64,000 nucleotides of DNA from Gordionus sp. m RMFG-2023 (Eukaryota; Nematomorpha; Gordioida; Chordodea; Parachordodidae), in contig NC_088775.1 of NCBI RefSeq assembly GCF_954871325.1, positions 8,781,561 through 8,845,560 of the forward strand, given 5' to 3'. The position numbers and the translations under genes are program-made. This document shows, piece after piece, positions 26,063 through 38,912 of this stretch. Below the pieces are notes generated by a model. The model searched no databases and was not told the origin of the DNA. It saw only the letters and a list, made by a program, of their open reading frames with translations. Positions within the stretch are counted from its first letter, which is position 1. Each line of letters begins with the position of its first letter.

Positions 26063-26546
26063 CTCCAAGCCAATCATATAATTATTAAACCTTACATAAA
26101 TACTCTTAAATTGATCCTTTTTTTGTGGAAAAAATATGCTTTCCATTATATCCAAAATATTTGTTTTCAAATTTTTCAAGTAAAATTTCTAATGATACTT
26201 TTCTTTTGTTAATCAATCAAACTTCATTTACACCATTTTATTAACTTTTCTTCTTATGACACTAGGAAAGTATAAGTGACTCCAAAATTTAAAAGAAAAT
26301 TAATAATACAATCTAATGAGTAGACGCAATATAAGATTAGGTGCTGGAAAATATTATTTTTGGTGGATTTAGCAAAAAAATGATTACAGCATTTATCTCA
26401 ATATAGAAACCATGGGTAGTGGAGGTCAACATCCGGTTCTATAGGTCTTAGACACGGACCATACCTATTGAGGGACAGATCGTTTCTTTGGGAACGACAG
26501 TCCGAATCGGCCTTTTTAATTTTTACGGTCCTTACTTTTATTACTA

Positions 26547-27432
26547 GGCGAGACCGGGGTAAAACGATTGGTATTATGCATTTTTACCATAATATTTTGA
26601 AACATTAACAAAATAGAACAAATTATATATTTAAATAGTTAAATACCTCATCAATATAAAAAAAGACATAGCTCTCTACCTATAATACTTTAGTAGCTGT
26701 GATTAATTATGTGAAGTGTGCACGTCGTTTTTACCTCATACCCAGGGTAAAGTAGCTAAGTATCAGGGTAAAGTGGTGAAAATAAAATTGAACATAATTA
26801 TGTTGTTTAATTAAACAAAGTATTGCAATTTTGACTATTCAACATTTTTAGTATAAACTAATCAATGCAATGGATGTAAAAAATTATATCAAAAATAGCA
26901 CATTTTGAATGTGACCATTTTTAGGTACATAGTATATTTCAATTATTCTTCCCCTTTGCCACTATTCATAAAATTTCATTCCAAATAACATATACACTAT
27001 TTATTAATGTTTATTTTTGCACAAAAGTATCTTTTTATATGGTGTAGACGTTAGTATATAAAAATTATCTTTTTACAGCTTAAATCAGACGGAGCATTTT
27101 AATCGTTTTACCCATACCAACTTTTACAAACTTCTGTTAAATTTTATTTTATAGCCATCGATTTAAGGAACACGTATACAAAAAATTCTGAGCCTTAATA
27201 TATTTTGCTAAATACGAATATAACTAGAGGGTGATTTTTATAATTTTTGGGTAAAAAACGGTTTTTTAGCAAAATATGTCAAACCGGAAAAGTTTTTCAA
27301 AAAGATAAACATAGGTAAGAAATTAGATATAAAAATACATCTTCACACCAAATTTCGTCTTTAAACTCAAGGGTTGAAAAGTTATTTGCCTTGACATTGT
27401 TACCCCGTCAATCGCTTTACCCCGGTCTCCCC
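26547..27432. mobile_element. TA-flanked MITE with GAGACCGGGGTAAA ends
   Basis: 886 bp. The left end GGCGAGACCGGGGTAAAACG matches the complement of the right end, GGGGAGACCGGGGTAAAGCG. TA dinucleotides flank both sides (26545-26546 and 27433-27434). It has no coding content. A second, left-truncated copy lies at 56884-57599. The TA target suggests mobilisation by a Tc1/mariner-like or similar transposase; the superfamily is not settled. Confidence 0.78.
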
Positions 27433-27454
27433 TATTTAAGTTTGCCTTTACTAT

Positions 27455-27735
27455 TCAATAAATATAATTTTTCATACCTAATTTTTTTGTATATTTCAAT
27501 TTATGTTATTTTTTCTAAAGGAGTTATTTTAGTTTTTGTAAATTTTTTATTTATTTTTATTTTGCACTTATAAAACTAAATTTGTCAAAGATGCATTTTA
27601 CATATTGTCCCAATGAACAATAATTCGGTCCTGAACCGTTTTTTTATTTAGGACCACTGATCCTTTTTTAAAGACCGTGGTCCGGTCCGAGTGCATTAAT
27701 CCCGTCTTAAGATCGGATCGTGATCTTCTCTAGTT
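27455..27735. repeat. hAT-like MITE copy, family 1
   Basis: Related to 2225-2520: the same AT-rich body, then CCGTGGTCCGGTCCGAGTGC at the right end. It directly abuts the TA-flanked MITE. The GC-rich fragment at 26405-26530 to the left (ATCCGGTTCTATAGG, GGACCATACC) may be the other part of an element split by that MITE. Confidence 0.45.
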
Positions 27736-27739
27736 CTGA

Positions 27740-29165
27740 GTAGAGTATATTGTTCCCCTAAGAGGACAACCCTATTATAATAATTCTCCCATATTTGAAG
27801 AAAATTAATAAGTGTATTATTACATAATTAGATTTTGCAAGGTTTGTACTAATATTAATTCATATCTGATTAAATTTAATCCCTTCTCTAACTATGGTTG
27901 GTTTTAATTTATTATATATACATAATAATAATACTATACATGTTATATTATTTAAAAAAAATGTACGATATAATAATTTTTTAAACCTTCAAATATAGTT
28001 AGGACATTAAATGTAATATTATCAATCAAGACAATCATATCTACAAAGTTAGTTCCATGAATATAAAGATATTATAATCATCAAAAAAAATTGGGGGCAA
28101 ATAAGCTTTATTAAATTATGTTTAGGGGTAATGTAACAATTATAAACTAAAAATATCAAAAAAAAAATTAATAGAATCAATATTTTATTTTTTGACATTT
28201 ATACCAAAAAAATACATATTATATATAGTATATAAAATATCCTTATTAATTTTTCATTCATTTTACACAAAACATAATATTAGGATAGGAAGACCAAAGG
28301 TGAATTCAACTTTCTTAAAATAAATGTATAATGCGAAAAATTAATTGCAGATATCGATGGGTTAACTAACCTCATAAATATGACATTTAAATTGTCGCAA
28401 AAATTATTATAAATATAAATATTAAAGGATATTAATATACATATTACTATTACATGATAATATACATCATTTGTTATGTAAATATTAATAAGTATAAGTG
28501 AAAAGATCGAGATTATCTTATTCATGATTGATACTTACTTATATATTACTTACATTTATTTCTTCTTGTCATTTTAAAGTATTTTCTTTATATTTAAAAA
28601 AAATATTATGTTTACATTATAATGAATTTATAATTATTATGAAAGAAATTACATCTTAATTTATAAATTTATTTTAAATATTTTTGCCTTATCTAAATCA
28701 TAAAAAAAAATATATTAAGATGACGGAAATTCTATTAGTTATACTGAACCCGGATATTAATCAAAATTCGTTATTGTGAAAACCGAATTTTAAAATCCGG
28801 TCTAAAGTAAAATATAAGATATTATCCTTAGTTAAAATTATTGTGAAATCCTCGTTATTGTTAAAATTTACGTTAATTTTACAAACTACCCACATCAGTC
28901 TTATTGGGTGTTTTTTGAATGTATTTTTATAAAAATATTAGATAACGTCGTAAAGTTTCTTCTTATATATACAGAAAAAATTATTATTTGGAGTGATGGG
29001 TGTGTAGATTTTTTCTTTTTCTCCTTGAAAAGGTTAAGAAGGCTAATGTTAAATCAGATGATTAATATAATATAAAGAATGGGTGTTATTTTTTTTAATA
29101 TTACGTCATATAACCCCCCCCCCCACCCCCTAATAATTTTTAGTATATTTTTTTATAGTGAACTA
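27740..29165. other. AT-rich stretch, no gene seen
   Basis: Only low-complexity sequence and a 10-base C run near 29116. The frame at 28280-28525 (minus) is Ile/Asn-rich noise. Confidence 0.45.
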
Positions 29166-29167
29166 TC

Positions 29168-29455
29168 AGAGACTTGCAAGCCCGGCCCTGGCCATAATTC
29201 GATTTTTAAATAAACCCAGGCAGGGCCTAAAAAATTTTTTTTTAAAAAAATACCCGGGCCGGACCGTATATTTTAAAACCAAATATTTTTAATCGCCATT
29301 ATTATCTACAAGTGTTATAAATAAATATAATATATTTTAAAAAAGTTCGGGCCGAGCCTGAAAATATAAATCTCGGGCCGGGCCGAAAAAATTTTTCTAA
29401 AAATGATCCGAGCTGGGTCGGGTCGTGCAAATGGCATCTCTGCAGGTCTCTCCTA
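29168..29455. repeat. GC-ended hAT-like MITE
   Basis: About 285 bp from CAGAGACTTGCAAGCCCGGC to GCATCTCTGCAGGTCTCTCC. The ends are imperfect inverted repeats. Several internal GGGCCGG/CCCGGGCC motifs face each other. It has the same end motif as 33660-33848. No clear 8-bp duplication. Confidence 0.6.
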
Positions 29456-29654
29456 TATATTGAACATAGTGTTATTAAATAGTAGGGTCTGAACAATCGC
29501 TCGTATTGATTCGAATACCGAATTCGATTTAAGTTGGGTTCCGTTTTAACGATTAAACCCGAGTTGGGGCGTTTTACTCGATACTCGTCCACGTAATCTT
29601 TCTCCATAAACAGATGCTTAGAATTTAAAGCAAAAAAAGAGATCGATTTAAACT

Positions 29655-30678
29655 AGGGATATGGAACGGAATGTTCCGGAACTTTGAATAAATTTATAAA
29701 AAAGAAACAGGAACTTGTATTCCGGAATCTTCCCGGAACATTTCGGTTATATATAAATTTCTTGTTTATTTCTATAATTAAAAAAATAAAATTTTTTGAT
29801 CCATCTTAAGGTGCATAATATATTAAATTCTCTTTATTTTCTAAATCCTTACAATTGGTACACCCTAAAAAAGCTTTGTCCGATGAAGATTGTAAAACTG
29901 TAGAAAAATGGTGGCCTCATTAAAGACGTTAAAGGAAGTAAGCTTAATGTTCCAAAAAGAGTGTATTTTTATATGTCAATGGACCAAATAGCTTCAAAAA
30001 TGAATTCCCTATTATCACAAAACTTATTCAGCTCTCAATAAAAGGGAAAAAATGCTAATAAATTAATTAATCATCTCTGCCTTATATCTAGATTCTAAGT
30101 TTAAATATTTTTAGAACGAAGAGGAAAAGTTATAAATCATTTATTGGCATGGGAACATATTGAAAATGTTAAGGATGAAGATTTAAATATAATAAGTTCA
30201 GATAAATCTTCTGAAGAAGGACAAGAATATCAGGATTTAGAAGTGTTTCTAAGATCCAAGGATAAAAATGAAAAACATGACAAAATTTACAAACAAGATG
30301 ATATTCTATCAATTATAAAAAAAATTCGAGCATTTACAAGAATACTGGGAATCCAATAAAATAAAAAATTTCTCCTGTATGAATTGACCTAAATCATATT
30401 AGCAATTCCATATGTAGCCAGGTAACTGTTAAACATTGTTTTTCGACACTCAAATTTATACTAACAACATCACAAAGAACCAATATAAATGATAATCTTT
30501 TAGAAAATATATTAAATATTGATTCATTTAATGATTAAATAAGGAATAATTAAAATGTGTAGATTTAAAAAATATATTTAGCGATATTTCTAGGAACGTT
30601 ACGAAAGGTGGAACGGAACTATTTTTTGACAGGAACTGAAACGGAACGGGGGGGGGGATTCCCTTGTTGGGTCCCTGA
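29655..30678 (+). mobile_element. hAT transposon remnant with target duplication
   Basis: The outer sequence GATTTAAACT occurs on both sides (29645-29654 and 30677-30686), containing the 8-bp duplication expected of hAT. The termini AGGGATATGGAACGGAA and ...GGGTCCCTGA are loosely inverted. A plus-strand transposase relic runs from about 30065 (ALYLDSKFK) through LAWEHIENVKDEDLNIISSD at 30144 to 30538. The C-terminus VKHCFSTLKFILTTSQRTN, ending ENILNIDSFND, matches the hAT dimerisation region. A frame break lies near 30360. The N-terminal half is missing. Confidence 0.82.
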
Positions 30679-31079
30679 TTTAAACTATAATCCATAATAG
30701 TTTGCCCCTATTTATTCATACTACAACAAGAGTTTCTTTGGACACAAATTTTTTTGTTTTATTTGATCCATTTTTTTCGCGCTGAGGGTTAGGATAATAT
30801 TATAGGTCTATTCATTTTAGATGGTAAAAATATGAAATGGATATAATATATTTAAATACTTCTAGTTCCCAGAGAAACCATAATATTGGTGGTTTGGGTA
30901 GTTGTTTGGAAATTAACTAAATAATGATTTATTTTATAAAACCAATTTTATATATCTCTCTTTTTTTAATCCTACTATGACAGAGGTTATTTTCAAAAAA
31001 CAGGTAATCTAACCAAGATTCTGCTGCGCTTTAGTCTCTCATTCCAAATTTCTAACTCTCTGAAATAGAGATGTCAAAA

Positions 31080-31290
31080 AAACGATCCATTTTTTGAATG
31101 CGTCAACCTACTACAAGCCATTAATGCGATGATAAAGGCGCCCCTCGCAAATTCCAGATCCCGATCGTCAGTGAGTAATTATCGCTAATGACAATGCAAG
31201 ATTTATAGCTGGAAGCTCTGAGAGCCCACCTATCTATCCACCATATCTGATTCAGATATCAAGCGCTTTCCCGTTGATCCTTTAAACTTA
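31080..31290. other. Unexplained GC-richer island
   Basis: About 200 bp close to 45-50% GC in AT-rich surroundings (for example AAAGGCGCCCCTCGCAAATT near 31135). There are short open stretches on the plus strand (VIIANDNARFIAGSSESPP) and the minus strand, but no family match or convincing splice sites. It could be an old exon or a transposon fragment. Confidence 0.4.
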
Positions 31291-31314
31291 AAACAAGAAT
31301 AAAAAAACGATGTC

Positions 31315-31875
31315 TCAAGCAGGGATTTAACCCGAACCTGAACCATTAAACCGGTATTTTTTATCGAACTTGAACCGAACCTAAACCAATAAAAGATTGC
31401 TAAAATACCTGTGAACTGATTCTAACCACATGATTATTTGCTTATAAAATAGTTTGAAAGTTATTACTAGTATATAGCTAAAATCTAATTTTTATTCAAA
31501 TTGTTTTGAAGATTATTATTAATAAATTATGATTGATAAGTGTCAGCCACATTTTTTATTACCACTTTAAAACATTCTTAAACCTAAAATACCTAGAGAT
31601 AAATTGAATCCAATGTATAATTAATTTACGTATAGTTATTATATATGAACATCAAAATGTAATATTACTGAGTTCACAACTATGAAGGGGTACCACGGAG
31701 CAAATCTTGAGCATCACTAAAAAAGAAACCACCCTTTAGAACTCAATAAAATCAAAATATCACACCTTTTAGAGGTTCGAACTGAACCGATATTTTAATT
31801 TTTTAGGAACCGAACCTGAACCTTAAATCGTTAGTTTTAACTAAACTTGAACCTAAACCGAACCAAGGTTAGGAT
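31315..31875. repeat. hAT-like MITE with GAACCTGAACC ends
   Basis: Left: CCCGAACCTGAACCATTAAA, then CCGAACCTAAACC. Right: GAACCGAACCTGAACC, then ACCTAAACCGAACCAAGG. The motif is repeated at both ends in the same direction with some inverted matches, flanking about 350 bp of AT-rich body. Boundaries are approximate. Confidence 0.45.
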
Positions 31876-32207
31876 TCATGGTTTCAAATAGAGGAAACAT
31901 CTTTGAACCAAATGCCCAGCCACCCAAAAAGACATAAATGATAAAAAAAATTCTTAGGAAAAATTGTAGTAAAAATAAACCTAAAAAGATATGGTGGTAG
32001 CTGACATGACACTATCATAAGCTTATACCAACCCCGATATCATATGAAAAACTCTCCCCTAATAAGTAAGTTAACTAGATAATACTACTATATTAAGGTA
32101 AAGTATGATAAATGTCTAATAACAGATAAAGGGAATTGTTTTATGATTGTGAAGGACAAAAAATATTGGAGACAATTTTGAAAAAAAAAAGGAAGTGATA
32201 TCTACTA

Positions 32208-32590
32208 GTGATCTACATTGGGCCTAATTTTTTTTAAGCCCGGCCCGATTCTGTACAAATTTTTATATTTGTCCCTAATTAAAAATAAAAATTATTTGTC
32301 CACAAGGCTCGGCCCGAATTTATTTAAATATAGAAATGAACAGTTTTACATTTTTACACTTGAACTTAATCTAGTTTTTGATAATTCTATAAACAAATGA
32401 AAAATAAAATAATATTGACACCCAATGCAAAAATTTTAAAATATAATCAATTTTATTTTAAAATTTAAACCCGACCCAGGGCGGCCCGAAATTTTTAAAA
32501 GAAATATTAAGCACTACCCAGTTCGAACCAATATTTTTGAAAAAAATAGCATTATCCGACCCGAAGCCCATTCTGGCACACTTTAGCCGA
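32208..32590. repeat. GC-ended hAT-like MITE
   Basis: Left: ATCTACATTGGGCCTAA, then AAGCCCGGCCCG. Right: CGACCCGAAGCCCATTCTGG. Internal GCTCGGCCCG and GGGCGGCCCG motifs. Same style as the other GC-ended elements, degraded. Confidence 0.5.
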
Positions 32591-33659
32591 TCTTTTATAT
32601 ACATCAAATACTTTATTTATATTCCTTATAAAATCTCATCGGATGATGTTTTTTAGTGGAATTTAAAAAAAACCTAAACTTGAAGATTTTATCCCTTTTT
32701 TTATTATATTAATTTAACTTATTTTTCAAGATTGTGAGATGTAATAGTGCCTTTCAAAATTAAAATGTAATATTTTTGCATGTAAAAATATAATAAAGCT
32801 AATCAAATTAAATTATAATCCAATATTATTTTAAACTTTGATTTTAAAAAGATATAGTATATTATTTATGATTTCAAATAAAAAAAATAGTTATTAATAT
32901 TTTTCACACGCTTAAAAGTTAAGAAGAAAAAAACGAAAAAAGAAGAAAATATGTTATTTATTACATCAAGACTTTCCACTTCAACATTTTGGTGAGATAG
33001 CAAAATAAAAAAATAAAACAAACAATCATTATTGAAAGGAAAATAAATATTGAGAGTTTCCATTGATGTGCTTATATTTTTTCATTCTTTGATCCATCTT
33101 TTTATATCTCATTTTTAATTTTGGGAAACTAATAAATCAAAATTATTAATAAAATTTGGATAGATATTTATATCATTTTAATATTAAATTACTGAAAAAA
33201 TGGCAGGTATATTATAATATCTAAGATGTTTATAAATTATGAGCTTTTAGCAAATTTTAAAAAAGTATTTCATTTATAACCCATCCTTTTCGCTTTGAAA
33301 GACCTTACCTTATTTTTATCAGAAACGTTATTCTAGCATAGTTATGGAGTATCTCTCCTCAGACAATCTCTTGAGGTAAACTTTTGGATTATGGTTTCAA
33401 TTAAAAACAAATTACCGTTACAACAGCTGATTTATTTATATTTCCATTCGTCTATTTATAATTTATGTAACTTATCAAATTTGATTGGTTAATCAAAAAT
33501 AATTAAAAAAATATTTTAAACCTATAAAATTCCTAGTGCAGGTACTTCTATAAACGGTGGAATCGGTTTCAACAAAATCATGTCTTTTGCTTTGACAAAA
33601 CAATGAGTCAATAAAACATAGCCTCTAATTAAGTAAACACCTAAGAATATGACTTAAGT

Positions 33660-33848
33660 CTACCGGCCCGGGTCGGGCCTAAAATTTTTTTAAAAACCCG
33701 AACCGGGCCTGAAAATTTATTTTAAAAAAATACTCGGGCCAAGCAGTAATTTTTAAATTGTCATTGTTAGCTATATAAATTAAAAATAAATAAAACATAT
33801 TTTTAAAAAAGCCAAGCCATGCAAATGGTACCTCTGCAGGTCTCTGCT
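33660..33848. repeat. GC-ended hAT-like MITE
   Basis: Begins CTACCGGCCCGGGTCGGGCC and ends GGTACCTCTGCAGGTCTCTG. The right end is near-identical to that of 29168-29455, so the two are copies of one family. Confidence 0.55.
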
Positions 33849-36469
33849 AACATGAATTTTTGTTTTTATAAAGATTTTTTTTTAGAAAACATTTACGATT
33901 CTAGATCAAAGGTTTTGTCCTAGCAATTTTTTTTAAACTATCAATTACTTTATTTTATTTAAAAATATATAATATATATTCAGTAATATAAATAAAAATT
34001 GCGTAAAATAAGGGAGTTTTTTAAAAAAATAGCCTTAAATCGCGTTTTTAGTTTATGATTATTCTATTAATAGTCGCTGCTTAAAATAATGGAATTATAC
34101 TATCAAACGTTTGTTTTCTATTCATAAATATAAAATTATTATTATTCCTATGTATTATATGTGTATATTTTTACCAACCAAACGCCATGGTTAAGGTTTT
34201 TTTTAAACACTGATTAGATAAATTAAAGTTTATCAACCTTTCTTAGATAAAAATTATAAAATATTTATATCGTTTTAAATTTAATTTTCAGTCCAAATTG
34301 ATAACCACACCATACAAGTTAATAAAGAAAAATTGAGCCATTATATTATAAATCTATAAGGTATACAAGTGTTCTTTGTATAAATATTTTAATTTTCTAA
34401 CGAAATTGTTGTTTATCAATTATATAATTTATTTTTTCATTAAAAATTTTTTTTTTAAATTATCTACAGAAAAATTGAAATGTGACAAATACACGGGCAT
34501 GTCAGATAAATATTATTTCGTTTAGGTCATCGAGACCCCTCTTGAAACTTTTGGTCCACAAGTCACAGATCTAATAAAAAAACTGGGTAGAGTAATTTCG
34601 GTGGTGAAAACAGAAGGCTTCTGCCTTCGTTAGAGACTTGCAATACAGGTCATTAAATCAAATTTCCGTTATCTTATATTCCTCTTGATTTTCTGTTATT
34701 CTGATTTCTCCATATAATAAATTGTATTAATTTTTTTATCACAATTTTACCCTTACTATATTTTGTTTTATTCGTCTATTTTCACTTTTAAATTCTTGTT
34801 AATATATAATTTCTATATATAGATAGTTTTGCCATATTTGTTAAATTTACAATTAAATAAATAAGAGAAGAAAATCGTATCATTTATATTTTAAAATTAA
34901 GAAATTATTAAATATAATATTAACATTTGACCTAAGTGTAAACCAAGTGGGGGAGGGGGGGGGGGTAGACAATTCGATATGACCAACTTTCTCCTTTAAA
35001 AAAAGAAAGAAATTTACCCTTAATTAGACCAAAACGAATGAAATCGTACACTCTAAATCTACAATATATGCATATTGGGATAAAAAAAAATATTTTTATA
35101 AATTATTGTAATAACGTAAATTAGCGCACTCAAGTGGATTTGTTTTGGCAGCTCGTTCGGATAAGGAATTATGTACACATGTAATGTTTTATAAATTATT
35201 ATATCTTCATAATCATGAATTTTTTAAAAATAGACTTTAATTATTTTAATATATTTTTTAAAGTAACTAGAATCCCAACTCCATCCTAAGACCAAAATTC
35301 GAAACCCATTGATCGTATTTATAAATGAAATTCTTCAAAATTTTATTACAATTCATTTATCAACATGATTGGGTTTTAAGACGTTACAAAGAGGTTAATC
35401 TTTGTTTTCGCAGCATTGATTTCCAAAGTTTTCTATCGAATACTTTCTGAAACGTTGAAATTGTTAGTTTAAATATATATTTTTTTCAACTAAGTCCAGT
35501 TTTGTTCAGATCTTCCTAACTTTACTTTTATTTAATTTTAGCAATCCTCTCTCCTCCATAATAATATCTGAAGTTTAGTGATGTGGAAGACTTCGGGAAA
35601 ATATTTAGATTTCCTTTTTCAGCCATTTTATTACAACAAAAATTATAATTAGCCCGCAAAAAGTGACCCCACTTACCTAAAAAAGGGAAAATGTATATTT
35701 CAGGTATAAAACCAAAGATGTATACCCTGGTGGCGAAATATACAAATTATGATATAAAAATAATAATTTTACATTCATTTTTGAATATTCGCCGCGAATT
35801 CGCGCTAACTGTGAACTCAGGGTTAGATCGTCTTAATCCTAAAAATAAAGCATTCTATTCAGAAAAGCAGCTGTGGATGCTGTGTCCTGACTTGTCTTTT
35901 TAATTCTGAATAATGTTTTTCAGATTTAAAATAAAATAAGAATAAGTACACATTTAAGCGTATTTCAAAAATATTATCATCTTATGTCAAAAATGAGAAA
36001 AAAATCACCGGAAAAAACCCTTGGAAAAAAACCTCCAGGAAAAAAAACCCGAATTTTTTTTCGAATTTACTTAAGACCTAATAATATCGGTATATTTTTA
36101 TTTGGATTTAATAAGGTATAGACAAATTAGTATTTTAGAAAAAAATATTATAAAAATAAAATTTATTAATAAATTTTTTTAGGCCCCAGTTCATTACTTG
36201 AAGATTACTCATATACCCTCCATAAAAAATGCTTAAACAAGAAAAAATGCTGATGTTCAAATTGGTACTGGGGAAAAAAATATCCCATTAAAATAACCCA
36301 TGTATTACTTATTTTCGTAAAAATTATTTGCTATAGTAATAAATACAATATCAAGTAGACTAAATTTGACAAAATTTGCAATAAGATCTGTTTATTTTAT
36401 TGATAAATCATTATTATGTATATACAAATTTAATAATTTAGAATAATAATTATATGGGTTGACATAGAA
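33849..36469. other. AT-rich stretch, no gene seen
   Basis: Includes a G run at about 34952 and a small palindrome (CAGAAGGCTTCTG) near 34610. The frame 35691-35903 (plus) has no recognisable similarity. No exon called. Confidence 0.45.
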
Positions 36470-36474
36470 TATTG

Positions 36475-37185
36475 AAGAAAATCGCCCTCATAAAATCTGG
36501 ATGGCTTGGCCCCCATAACGGTATTCCTCGCAAAGTTTCTTTAGCCGAATCTGGGTATTGTAACTCTGCGATTTTATTTTCGGTGTCCAACTACCTACAC
36601 GCCATCGTTCAAGTTTGGTTTCCGGCATTAACCTCGCATTTCATTTTTTTAATCAATACCCAGATTGATGGGTGTTTATTCCCAACCAGATTAGAAAAAC
36701 GATGATTCCAACCTTCGCATTGATTAAACGTGCGTTCTTCGTCGGATAGTGCTCTCATTCACGTTCCAAGTTTCTGGAGGAAATCGAGGCCCAATTCGAC
36801 GTGTCTGGGATTGAGAATTGCTTCTTGTGACCTCCCTTGATACTCCATTGATGTAATTTTTATTGAAATATTCAAGAATATCCTTACCATTACTCGGAGT
36901 AACCGATCTAAGGAATGCCATTGCATTGCCCATATCACATAAAGGAACAAAAGCTAAGTAGTCCATTATGCCACAAAAGAAGCTTAGGGCTTCATCGGTT
37001 CTGTATTGGCTTTCCAGACCTAGCTTTTGAATTTTTCTATCGGTACTATGACACAAATGGTAAAAGCATCCTTTGATTATGATGTGATTACTTAATTGAA
37101 TAGCATATTAATAATCATACCAATGACAGTTTAAACCGCGCTCATAGCAGACTTTTCGAAATCCATGTATATATATGGATCAGGA
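36475..37185 (-). mobile_element. MULE-type transposase fragment
   Basis: Reading on the minus strand: MDFEKSAMSAV at about 37145-37177, then KGCFYHLCHSTDRKIQKLGL near 37030-37085. Next come DEALSFFCGIMDYLAFVPL and FPPETWNVNEST. NQCEGWNHRFSNLVGNKHPS follows at about 36660-36725, then IRLKKLCEEYRYGG near 36530. This order matches the C-terminal half of MULE (Mutator-like) transposases: D-F-E-x-A, G-C-x-F-H-L-x-Q/H, F-P-P-x-x-W-N, C-E-G-W-N, H-P-S-I-W. At least three frame breaks occur. Terminal repeats were not identified. It is a dead DNA-transposon piece. Confidence 0.85.
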
Positions 37186-37189
37186 AATA

Positions 37190-38713
37190 AATTCCGTTCT
37201 TAAATTTAGACATTATTACTTCGAATATTTTTTCGTAAGTATTTTGTGTTTTTTTTTGAGTTTAATAGCTGTTAATGAATGTCATTCACTTATAAAATTA
37301 TTTATCAAAATTAGTTATAGCTGGGTTATACTAAAAAAAATTAAGTGAAAATTGAGAAAATATCAGAAAAAGATTAACAATGTCTCAAAGCAAAAATGGG
37401 AAGAAAAATATAAATTGAGAAAAAAATTTAAGAAAAATTGACAAGAAATTTTTTTTAAAAAATAACGATTTTCTGTTTTTTAAATTTTTTTTTCCATGGG
37501 ATTTTTTTTCTATTACCGTCAAATATCATTTTTTTTAAAAAATGGCGCCTACGCTGCTTTTGTAAATAAAATTCAGAAATGAGAACAAAAATTAAGTCGC
37601 GCAAGCTGTTGGACATCTTTTCCAAAAATAAACTCTTGATAGACAGCCCCCCCCCCATTACTAAAAATATGTTTTGGGTAGAGCCATAGCTGTGTAGAAA
37701 TTAGCGGGACTCAATTCGACTCAGTTCGTAAAAATAAAATTTTGCACAAGTTGTTGGATCCGTTCATATAAAATAATTTTGTGAAGGAAATAATTATAAA
37801 TATAAATTCATCTAATTTTCGATTTTTTTTTTCAAACGAAATTTCAAATTTTTTAGATCGGGAACCTGGTTGTGCTGAATAGTAATCGTGATTCGGTTAA
37901 TTCATCGCTGCGTAGTTTACAAATGCAATTAAATGATGGGTTTAATTTATAACGACTGAGCGATGAGATGAAACGAGTTACATCGCTATGATGAAATTTG
38001 AAAATCACATGAGGCGATGCAATTCCCTTGAGCGAAACACGCTTACTATAAACGAGACCTAAGTAGCTGCTACATAATAAATTTATGATCGATGTATTTA
38101 CATTTTTGGTTATTCTTTATTTAACTGGTCAATGCAATATAATAGATATAATAATGATTCATTTAATAATTCTTGTATAATGTGATCAAAAAATAATAAA
38201 ATTTCACTATTTTCAGATAATTATATGTGAGATAATTCTATTAAATAAAACAATATAAAATAAGTTTATTTGAAAAAAAAATAAAAATTCATAAATTTAA
38301 AATATGATAAATAATACTAAAAAAAAGTATCACAGGTTTTTATAATAAATAGCATAATTTTTTTTAAATATAAGTAATAATTTGTTATGAAGATTGCATA
38401 AATCTTAAAATATAATTCTAAAATAAATTTTTATAAATATAATTTTGATATATTAAATATTAATACTAAATATCACTTCAGTTGATTAGAGCGTCAATTA
38501 GAAAAAAATATTTTCTTGATAGGTGAAGACTAAAATTCGTTTTAATAAATGGGATGAATGTTATAATAAAATTAATATATATATAATTTAGAAATAATTC
38601 CTCAAAAATTTTGAAGCAGTTTATATTATATAAGATATCAAAGATCTTAAGTGTGCTAAATATTGACATAATTTTCTATTAAAAGAATGGGATAAAAAAA
38701 GGATAAAAACAAA
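37190..38713. other. AT-rich stretch downstream of AMDHD1
   Basis: No gene seen. The sequence near 37330-37450 (A-rich, AAAAATTGACAAGAAATT) recurs near 44640-44840 inside the hAT element. 37860-38060 is somewhat GC-richer with repeated CGATG motifs but shows no coding match. C run near 37647. Confidence 0.4.
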
Positions 38714-38912
38714 TCACAACAACAACCAATTTTCTTCCTTTGTTAAGATTGGAAGCGATTTTTCTCTCTTTTGAGCAAATATCATTTCACCGGTTTGCGG
38801 TTCTCCTTTTGAATATCGAAAAGGAGCCCTTCCATAAATTATCGAACCCCGTTTTATGACGTAATTAATCAGCTGATCGTGATTACCCAATTGATATATC
38901 AGATGTTTCCAA
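38714..38912 (-). CDS. AMDHD1: AMDHD1 exon 10 (end)
   Basis: Acceptor GAAAAG, then WKHLIYQLGNHDQLINYVIK, the C-terminal family signature. It ends with a Lys/Glu-rich tail of about 35 residues absent from vertebrate relatives. TGA at 38714-38716. Confidence 0.95.

Noticed and set aside
36472-36705. 77-residue plus-strand open frame
   Set aside because: Antisense shadow of the MULE transposase relic.
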